A stretch of 6,134 nt of DNA, from contig JAZNRA010000186.1 of the NCBI GenBank assembly GCA_045590415.1, positions 1 through 6,134 on the forward strand, read 5' to 3'. Below the pieces are notes generated by a model. It saw only the letters and a list, made by a program, of their open reading frames with translations. It had not been told where the DNA came from and ran no database searches. Below, piece after piece: positions 1 through 3,767 of this stretch (positions are counted from its first letter, which is position 1; every line of letters begins with the position of its first letter). The position numbers and the translations under genes are program-made. Origin of the DNA: RGIG3009 sp045590415. GTDB lineage: Bacteria > Bacillota > Clostridia > Oscillospirales > Acutalibacteraceae.

Positions 1-15
1 AAAATCACCGACCTT

Positions 16-51
16 TAAGTGTATTATAGCATAAAAGCGGCGTAGCCGCAA
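16..51 (-). promoter_or_regulatory. Putative sigma-A promoter facing out of the left edge
   Basis: On the minus strand there is a consensus -10 TATAAT (28-23) with an extended TGC just before it. A weaker -35 TTGCGG lies at 51-46, with a 17-base spacer. The start point would be near 16. The spacer contains the small hairpin GCGGC-GTA-GCCGC (37-49). The gene it would drive lies outside the window, so the call rests on the motif alone. Confidence 0.42.
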
Positions 52-169
52 TAATTATTCATTATTCATCAGCGAACAAAGTGAGCGACTTCATTCTTCA
101 TTATTCATTTGAAAATCCGTTCTCGTTTAATGAATAATGAATGATGAAAAATGAATAGTGAATAATACA
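37..169. repeat. AT-rich element of nested inverted repeats beside tRNA-Leu
   Basis: The stretch is built from variants of ATTATTCAT and its complement ATGAATAAT. An outer pair of arms (54-69 and 151-166) is complementary at 15 of 16 positions. An inner pair (92-109 and 129-146) is complementary except at its distal end, and its core (97-109 with 129-141) is perfect. A small hairpin GCGGC-GTA-GCCGC sits at 37-49. The GCGAAC-AAA-GTGAGC segment near 72-86 could form a short stem with tandem G-A mismatches. No credible coding frame is present. The element begins where the tRNA-Leu terminator ends. It resembles in style, though not in linker sequence, the array after tRNA-Gly at 1811. It may be a non-coding interspersed repeat; whether it is mobile or transcribed cannot be seen. 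Confidence 0.65.
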
Positions 170-208
170 AACAAAAATCCGTCCACTTTCGTGAACGGAT
201 TTTCGTTT
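169..208 (-). terminator. Intrinsic terminator of tRNA-Leu
   Basis: Read on the minus strand, a 13-bp stem with one G-T wobble (203-191 with 186-174) closes a GAAA tetraloop. It is followed by TTTTTGTTTG. It starts within a few bases of the tRNA 3' CCA, so it terminates the single-gene tRNA transcript. Confidence 0.85.
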
Positions 209-294
209 GGTGCCGGTGGCCGGACTCGAACCGGCACGCTGTCGCCAGCGGTGGATTTTGAGTCCACTACGTCTGCCAATTCCATCACACCGGC
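208..294 (-). tRNA. tRNA-Leu, anticodon CAA (reads UUG)
   Basis: The minus strand folds into a complete 87-base class II tRNA. The acceptor stem GCCGGTG pairs with CACCGGC, followed by discriminator A and an encoded CCA (210-208). The anticodon stem GTGGA/TCCAC (267-263 with 255-251) closes the loop CTCAAAA, which places CAA at 260-258. The long variable arm CGCT-GGCGAC-AGCG and the TTCGAGT T-loop are typical of tRNA-Leu. It has its own promoter and terminator and is not part of a tRNA cluster. Confidence 0.97.
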
Positions 295-303
295 GTGTGA
301 CAC

Positions 304-340
304 AATCCGTATTATACACTGTGTTTGTAGCGGTTGTCAA
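304..340 (-). promoter_or_regulatory. Consensus sigma-A promoter of tRNA-Leu
   Basis: The minus strand carries a perfect -35 TTGACA (340-335), an 18-base spacer and a perfect -10 TATAAT (316-311). Transcription would start about 10 bases before the mature tRNA 5' end at 294. This strength is what one expects for a stable RNA gene. Confidence 0.9.
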
Positions 341-390
341 GCGGTAAAGCATGATATTGTAAACTTTTTTGCTAACCGAGCATAATTAGG

Positions 391-426
391 TGGACAAACG
401 CTTAACTTTCGTGTAGAATAATAGAT
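391..426 (+). promoter_or_regulatory. Putative sigma-A promoter of the SurA/PrsA-like lipoprotein gene
   Basis: TGGACA (391-396) and TAGAAT (414-419) are separated by 17 bases, each one mismatch from consensus. The predicted start near 426 leaves a leader of about 36 bases before the ATG at 462, with an AGAGGAGG ribosome binding site at 446-453. No riboswitch or attenuator is visible in this leader. Confidence 0.6.
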
Positions 427-461
427 ATTGTAATTCCATCTTCTCAGAGGAGGATATGTTA

Positions 462-1592
462 ATGAATATGAAACGGATCCTGTGCACGGTGCTTGCACTC
501 ACACTCGCAGCTGCCTGCTTGTTGTTCGGCGGTTGCTCTACCCCGTCTGTCGCGATGCAGGTGGATAATAAGGTGTATGAGATGGGCGATTACCTTGCCT
601 ATATGTACGGCACGATGTATACCGATTCCACCGCTTATATGTATCTGTATTATTACGGTGAGGACGCACTGTCGCAGAAAGTGACGTACGGCGAGGATTC
701 CAAAGAAGTGACCTTATCGGAGTATATCGTTAACACCACACAAGATAATATGATCCGTCAAAAAGCCCTTGAGGATCTCATGGCAAGCCACGGCATTTCG
801 TGGGACGCCGACGAGTTGAAAACCGTCGAAGAAGAGATCAAGAAGTTAAAGACCGATCAATTTTTGCCGTTCGGCTTCACCAACGAGCGTTATATCAATA
901 TGTATAAGGCCATGGCTTTGAACGAGCTCTCTCTGTTCAACGGCTTGTACGACGAAGGCGGCAAACGCGAAGTATCCGACGACGACGAACGCAAATGGTT
1001 TGACGAGCATTATTACAGCTACAAAATCATCGAAATATCCTTGATGAAGGACAGTAAAGAACTTTCGACCGACGAGATTGACAAGATCCAGACCCAACTG
1101 GAAGGATATTTGGATCTGTATACTAAAAACGGCGCAAACAGCGGTGCCTTTGACGTCGCTTACCGTCAATATTTAGCCGACACGGCCGAAGATACGGACG
1201 ATAAAGAGGAAACCGCGGAAGAAACCGAGACGGAAGAAAAGGAACCGGAGACCGCCGACCGTATCGATACGATCGACGAAGATATGGACGAGAATCTTCT
1301 GAAAGTTATAAAAGAGCTTAAAGAAGGTGAGATCGGTATCAAAACCTATCAGCAAGGCGGTACCAACAAGACCATGGCGCTGATCCTGCGCATGGATCCC
1401 GAAGCAGAGCGCGGCAAAGACGAAGACGGCAATGATATTGATTTCTACGTCGAAAGCCATTCTCAGATCTTGCAACACATGAAACACGATGAACTCAAAA
1501 AAGAGATCGACGAAAAAGTAAAGGCGTTGAAAGACAAGGTTACCTTGAACGACCGCGCCGTCAAAGCCGCCGACCCCAAAGAATTGATCTGA
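462..1592 (+). CDS. Lipoprotein with SurA/PrsA-like chaperone fold, degenerate parvulin part
   Basis: This encodes a predicted secreted lipoprotein of 376 residues. ATG at 462 is preferred over 456 because AGAGGAGG (446-453) is 8 bases from the former and only 2 from the latter. Residues 3-24 form a signal peptide (KR, hydrophobic core) ending in the lipobox F-G-G-C, with the lipidated Cys at about 25. The mature protein starts with a helix-rich region carrying Tyr-rich stretches (about 35-70) and a D-ELK-EE--K segment near 115. This resembles the SurA/PrsA N-terminal chaperone domain. A parvulin-like section follows: a YSYKIIEISL strand, then helix DEIDKIQTQLEGYLDL, and near the end the LKEGEIGIKTYQQGG segment typical of parvulin C-termini. 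It is interrupted by a very acidic E/D/T-rich insert (about 240-275). A working parvulin active site is not recognisable, so a holdase or foldase for exported proteins is more likely than an isomerase. The family assignment is by pattern, not by search. Confidence 0.85.
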   Translation: MNMKRILCTVLALTLAAACLLFGGCSTPSVAMQVDNKVYEMGDYLAYMYGTMYTDSTAYMYLYYYGEDALSQKVTYGEDSKEVTLSEYIVNTTQDNMIRQKALEDLMASHGISWDADELKTVEEEIKKLKTDQFLPFGFTNERYINMYKAMALNELSLFNGLYDEGGKREVSDDDERKWFDEHYYSYKIIEISLMKDSKELSTDEIDKIQTQLEGYLDLYTKNGANSGAFDVAYRQYLADTAEDTDDKEETAEETETEEKEPETADRIDTIDEDMDENLLKVIKELKEGEIGIKTYQQGGTNKTMALILRMDPEAERGKDEDGNDIDFYVESHSQILQHMKHDELKKEIDEKVKALKDKVTLNDRAVKAADPKELI

Positions 1593-1596
1593 TTAT

Positions 1597-1643
1597 AAAA
1601 AGCCGCAGAAATTTTCCCGAAATAAAATTTTCTGCGGCTTTTT
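1597..1643 (+). terminator. Intrinsic terminator of the lipoprotein gene
   Basis: A 15-bp perfect stem, AAAAAGCCGCAGAAA (1597-1611) with TTTCTGCGGCTTTTT (1629-1643), starts 5 bases after the stop codon. Its U-tract TTTTT ends 2 bases before the -35 box of the tRNA-Gly promoter, so the two transcription units are tightly packed. Confidence 0.9.
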
Positions 1644-1644
1644 C

Positions 1645-1680
1645 TTGACAAGCGTCATTTGCTGTGCTATACTCAATTGC
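1645..1680 (+). promoter_or_regulatory. Strong sigma-A promoter of tRNA-Gly
   Basis: A perfect -35 TTGACA (1645-1650), a 17-base spacer and TATACT (1668-1673) lie upstream of the tRNA. The predicted start near 1680 is about 11 bases before the mature tRNA 5' end. Confidence 0.9.
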
Positions 1681-1690
1681 ACAGCGAGTT

Positions 1691-1766
1691 GCGGCTTTAG
1701 CTCATCTGGTAGAGCGCCACCTTGCCAAGGTGGAGGTAGCGAGTTCGAGCCTCGTAAGCCGCTCCA
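1691..1766 (+). tRNA. tRNA-Gly, anticodon GCC
   Basis: A complete 76-base class I cloverleaf is present. The acceptor stem GCGGCTT pairs with AAGCCGC, followed by discriminator T and an encoded CCA (1764-1766). The D stem is GCTC/GAGC. The anticodon stem CCACC/GGTGG closes the loop TTGCCAA, giving anticodon GCC. The T arm GCGAG-TTCGAGC-CTCGT contains one G-T wobble. It is a single-gene transcription unit with its own promoter and terminator. Confidence 0.97.
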
Positions 1767-1810
1767 GAAAAGGAACCTCTTTTGTCCACGGACAAAAGAG
1801 GTTCCTTTTC
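1767..1810 (+). terminator. Perfect 20-bp terminator hairpin after tRNA-Gly
   Basis: Bases 1767-1786 and 1791-1810 are perfectly complementary around the loop CACG, and the stem starts directly after the tRNA CCA. The 3' arm ends CCTTTTC, so the T-run lies partly inside the stem. The structure is symmetric enough to act in both directions. It isolates the tRNA from the palindrome array that follows. Confidence 0.85.
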
Positions 1811-1982
1811 AATGAAATAAATCCCTCGCGGGATTTGTGAAATAACGCTTCGCGTTATGAAATAGCTGATGCTATGAAATACGCCGCGGCGTATGAGGGA
1901 TTTATTTTATTTCACATTTTGCCATAAGGCAAAATATTTCATAATCCGAAGGATTATTTCATATTGCGTAGCAATATTTCAT
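1811..1982. repeat. Array of seven unlike palindromes with inverted TGAAAT/ATTTCA linkers
   Basis: Seven short palindromes differ in sequence but are evenly spaced. They are 1819-1836 (AAATCCC stem), 1842-1858 (ATAACGC), 1862-1875 (ATAGC), 1879-1894 (ATACGCC, perfect), 1916-1935 (ATTTTGCC), 1941-1957 (ATAATCC) and 1961-1977 (ATATTGC). Stems are 5-8 bp and loops 2-4 bases. They are separated by a constant linker. It reads TGAAAT before palindromes 1-4 (starting at 1813, 1838, 1858 and 1875). It reads ATTTCA around palindromes 5-7 (starting at 1909, 1936, 1956 and 1976). First-half linkers can therefore pair with second-half linkers in nested order, with palindrome 4 at the apex. It is non-coding and ends just before the promoter of the four-helix-bundle gene. 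From memory, similar arrays occur upstream of such genes in Firmicutes genomes, but I cannot check this. Confidence 0.85.
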
Positions 1983-1988
1983 TAAACA

Positions 1989-2004
1989 TGGTATAGTTTT
2001 ACAG
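1989..2004 (+). promoter_or_regulatory. Putative extended -10 promoter of the four-helix-bundle gene
   Basis: TGG-TATAGT (1989-1997) fits an extended -10 element. No good -35 box is present at the usual distance; that position is occupied by the last palindrome of the array (1961-1977). The start would be near 2004, so the array itself would not be transcribed from here, and the leader would begin at the ribosome binding site. Confidence 0.5.
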
Positions 2005-2015
2005 AGGTGGTAATC

Positions 2016-2362
2016 TTGAAAGAAAATAAACTTGTAAACTTATCTATGGATTTTGCCATCAAAATCATAAAAATCTGCGAAACGATCAAAGGACATTATT
2101 CCCTCGTAAATCAACTGGAGCGTTCTGCCACCTCCATCGGCGCCAATATCCACGAGGCAAATTATGCTCACGGAAACCCGATTTCATTGCAAAATTGCAA
2201 ATTGCCTTGAAGGAATGTTACGAAACTGAGTATTGGCTGGAGCTGTTGGTAAAATCCGATATTCTAAGCAGCGAAACTGTACTTAATCTCTATAACCAAT
2301 GCGGTACGATTCGCAGAATACTGATTGCATCTATAAACACCACCAAGGAGAATACAAAATGA
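2016..2362 (+). pseudogene. Four-helix-bundle protein (S23/Avd-like), frame broken at 2174-2180
   Basis: The first 55 codons (TTG 2016 to about 2180) and the next 60 codons in the -1 frame (2180 to TGA 2360-2362) together give one protein of about 115 residues. It matches the four-helix-bundle family related to proteins encoded in 23S rRNA intervening sequences. Recognisable parts are LSMDFAIKII, QLERSATSIGANIHEA and, after the break, DFIAKLQIALKE and ETEYWLELL. In the unshifted frame the product stops at 2208-2210 after 64 residues. TTG at 2016 is chosen because AGAGGTGG (2003-2010) lies 5 bases upstream. The family as known forms helical bundles, some binding nucleic acid (Avd of diversity-generating retroelements); the role here is unknown. 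The break could be a lost A in the A-run at 2174-2176, an assembly error, or -1 frameshifting on A_AAC_CCG. The shifted frame overlaps the Nudix start by ATGA, so it was the functional frame in the recent past at least. Confidence 0.85.
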
Positions 2363-2772
2363 CAACCGAAAAATCCTGTGGCGCTGTTGTATTCACCAAA
2401 GAAAACGGACATGTTCGATATATAATTATCGAATCCAAAGAAGGTGTTTACGGATTCCCTAAAGGACATATAGAACAGGCAGAAACAGAAATCCAAACAG
2501 CTTTGCGGGAAATCAAAGAAGAAACCGGCTTAACCGTAAGCGTTATTGACGGATTTAGAGCAGAGGATTCTTACTCTTTTACCCGCAATGGTCAATTGAT
2601 AACGAAGTCCGTCGTATATTTTTTAGCAGAATATTCAGATCAATCCCCAACCGCACAAGAAGCAGAATTAAACAGCGTTCACTTGATGGATTTTGAAGCT
2701 GCCATATCTGCATTTCAATTCGATGGTTCAAAAGAAATACTGAAACAGGCGCACACTTTCTTAGCGCAATAA
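2359..2772 (+). CDS. Nudix hydrolase, Ap4A-hydrolase-like
   Basis: This encodes a 137-residue cytoplasmic protein. The complete Nudix box lies at residues 36-58: G36, E42, then R50-E51-I52, E54-E55, G57 and L58, matching GX5EX7REUXEEXGU, which coordinates Mg2+ at the scissile pyrophosphate. The preceding SCGAVVF strand and the YGFPKGHIE lead-in resemble asymmetric diadenosine tetraphosphate hydrolases. The substrate is therefore probably a dinucleoside polyphosphate or other nucleoside diphosphate-X compound; that choice is inference. ATG at 2359 is preferred over an upstream in-frame start at 2299. AAGGAG (2345-2350) is 8 bases before it, and the ATGA overlap with the shifted frame of the four-helix-bundle gene implies translational coupling. 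Base composition looks more AT-rich than gpr and spoIIP. No terminator is visible after the stop. Confidence 0.93.
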   Translation: MTTEKSCGAVVFTKENGHVRYIIIESKEGVYGFPKGHIEQAETEIQTALREIKEETGLTVSVIDGFRAEDSYSFTRNGQLITKSVVYFLAEYSDQSPTAQEAELNSVHLMDFEAAISAFQFDGSKEILKQAHTFLAQ

Positions 2773-2787
2773 TTTACGTCTGGGATA

Positions 2788-2823
2788 TTGCTTTTCATGT
2801 GTGTTTCCGCTATACTGAATAAG
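2788..2823 (+). promoter_or_regulatory. Putative sigma-A promoter of the NlpC/P60-like lipoprotein gene
   Basis: TTGCTT (2788-2793), a 17-base spacer and TATACT (2811-2816) form a good sigma-A promoter. The start at about 2822-2823 would fall at the beginning of the AAGAGGTG ribosome binding site. That leaves a leader of only about 12 bases before ATG 2835. The gene is thus probably independent of the Nudix gene. Confidence 0.65.
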
Positions 2824-2834
2824 AGGTGTTAACT

Positions 2835-3464
2835 ATGAAAATTCGTCTGTTTGCGGTTCTTACCGCCATCGCGCTGCTGCTAACTCTCAGCGCTTGCTCG
2901 GGTGATGCTCCGCAAGCCACCGTTATCACGAAAGATCAAGTCAACAAACCGACCGTAACAACCACAACGTCCACTGCTACCACAACCACTGTGGCAGGCA
3001 ATTCGTCGGATACGGTACAAAGCGATCAAACAAGCACTTCTGGGACCGGAACCACCACGATGCCGTCCATCGGCACAGGAGAGGGAAACAGCGCAACCGG
3101 CGATGCCATCGCCAAACTCGCCATTTCGCTGATCGGCACACCTTTTTCAAGTACTGGCACCGCTCCGAACGCATTTGATAATCCCGGTTTCGTTGTGTAT
3201 TGCTACAAGCAGAACGGCTATACCATCCCCTCCAAAGCAGCACAGATCATTGATTACGGCTTAGACGTCAATCCCGAGGAGATCCAACCCGGTGATATTT
3301 TGGTGTTCTGCAACGACCTTGGCGGAGAAGCGGGCTTTGTCGGTATCTATATCGGCAACAACCAGTTTGTCGCCTGTGCCAACCCCGACTCCGGCACCAA
3401 ACTTCTTGAGCTCAACAGTACCTATTGGTCACAGCGCTTCTTATCGGCACGGCGGTTTCAATAA
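2835..3464 (+). CDS. Lipoprotein with NlpC/P60-like domain lacking catalytic residues
   Basis: This encodes a 209-residue predicted lipoprotein. ATG 2835 is used because AAGAGGTG (2821-2828) is 6 bases upstream; an in-frame GTG at 2826 lies inside that site. The signal peptide ends in L18-S19-A20-C21, a clear lipobox. A Thr/Ser-rich linker of low complexity (about 37-75) would span the cell wall. The C-terminal part (about 90-209) follows the NlpC/P60 order closely: the AISLIGTPF helix, FDNPGFVVYCYKQNGY, the IQPGDILVF strand, GFVGIYIGNNQFV and a final WSQRFLSARRF. Normal members are Cys-His peptidoglycan endopeptidases with DCSGF and HVGIYIGN motifs. Here Cys is replaced by N116, the following Ser by P117, His by F168, and the third polar position by A180. 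I infer a non-enzymatic, possibly wall-binding or substrate-binding, pseudoenzyme. Confidence 0.88.
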   Translation: MKIRLFAVLTAIALLLTLSACSGDAPQATVITKDQVNKPTVTTTTSTATTTTVAGNSSDTVQSDQTSTSGTGTTTMPSIGTGEGNSATGDAIAKLAISLIGTPFSSTGTAPNAFDNPGFVVYCYKQNGYTIPSKAAQIIDYGLDVNPEEIQPGDILVFCNDLGGEAGFVGIYIGNNQFVACANPDSGTKLLELNSTYWSQRFLSARRFQ

Positions 3465-3763
3465 CAAAAACAAAGCGGCAGGTCGTTGACCTGCCGCTTT
3501 TGTATTAACCACTCTGACAGCCGTGTTTCCCACAGCGGCAATCGCAGCAACACTCGCAGCCGTGCGGGTAGCCACACAAAAGTGCTGTCCTCCGTCTCTC
3601 CGAGCGCAAGGTCTTGCTGCAAACTTACCGGCTCGTACTGTTCCCCGAACAAGGTGCGCCCGCTGCGAATACTGACGAGTAATAACCCGCCCGCAAACAG
3701 CGCCACACACAGCGTCAGCGAAAAAGCAGCTACCACCATTGACCACGTCCGTTTTTTCGGCAT
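3458..3763 (-). CDS. Small single-pass membrane protein downstream of spoIIP
   Basis: I do not recognise the family. The 101-residue product starts MPKKRTW, followed by one hydrophobic segment (about residues 8-32) and R33. This predicts a short cytoplasmic N-terminus and an extracytoplasmic part of about 68 residues. That part contains an acidic stretch (LALGETEDSTF) and a Leu/Arg-rich, probably amphipathic region (LPARLRVLLRLPLWETRLSEWL). The start (ATG at 3763-3761) is 4 bases after the spoIIP stop, with AAAGGGG 10 bases upstream. It is therefore probably translated from the spoIIP transcript and may be made in the mother cell. The last residues (about 88-98) are encoded by the terminator hairpin, and the frame overlaps the converging lipoprotein gene by 7 bases. 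A competing frame (3746-3441) is Arg/Ala/Cys-rich without domain character and is rejected. Confidence 0.68.
   Translation of the reverse strand: MPKKRTWSMVVAAFSLTLCVALFAGGLLLVSIRSGRTLFGEQYEPVSLQQDLALGETEDSTFVWLPARLRVLLRLPLWETRLSEWLIQKRQVNDLPLCFCY
3472..3500. terminator. Bidirectional terminator between converging genes
   Basis: A 13-bp perfect stem (3472-3484 with 3488-3500) closes the loop GTT. Rightward, it is followed by TTTTGT after the lipoprotein gene. Leftward, it is followed by TTTGTTTTTGTT, so it can end the gpr-spoIIP transcript too. The leftward reading frame of the small membrane protein runs through this hairpin to its stop at 3458. Confidence 0.85.
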
Positions 3764-3767
3764 ATCA

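Noticed and set aside
158..385. Open frames across the tRNA-Leu gene
   Set aside because: They translate the tRNA and its terminator and have no ribosome binding site or family character.
420..462. Riboswitch or T-box in the lipoprotein gene leader
   Set aside because: The leader is only about 36 bases and has no hairpin or terminator-antiterminator arrangement.
208..1766. Integrative element bounded by tRNA attachment sites
   Set aside because: No direct copy of either tRNA 3' end is seen elsewhere in the window and no integrase is encoded.
1811..1982. CRISPR array
   Set aside because: The constant linkers are only six bases and change orientation halfway, the variable inserts are self-complementary and 14-20 bases, and there are no cas genes. 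This is a palindrome array, not repeats with spacers.
2299..2358. Upstream start for the Nudix protein adding 20 residues
   Set aside because: That stretch encodes the C-terminus of the four-helix-bundle protein in another frame and lacks a ribosome binding site, whereas ATG 2359 has AAGGAG at the right distance.
1811..2362. Diversity-generating retroelement or retron, because of the Avd-like protein and structured DNA
   Set aside because: No reverse transcriptase, template/variable repeat pair or msr-msd type unit is visible in the window; only the four-helix-bundle protein suggests it.
2016..2362. 23S rRNA intervening sequence
   Set aside because: The protein family is related, but there is no rRNA sequence on either side and the gene has its own promoter and a coupled Nudix gene.
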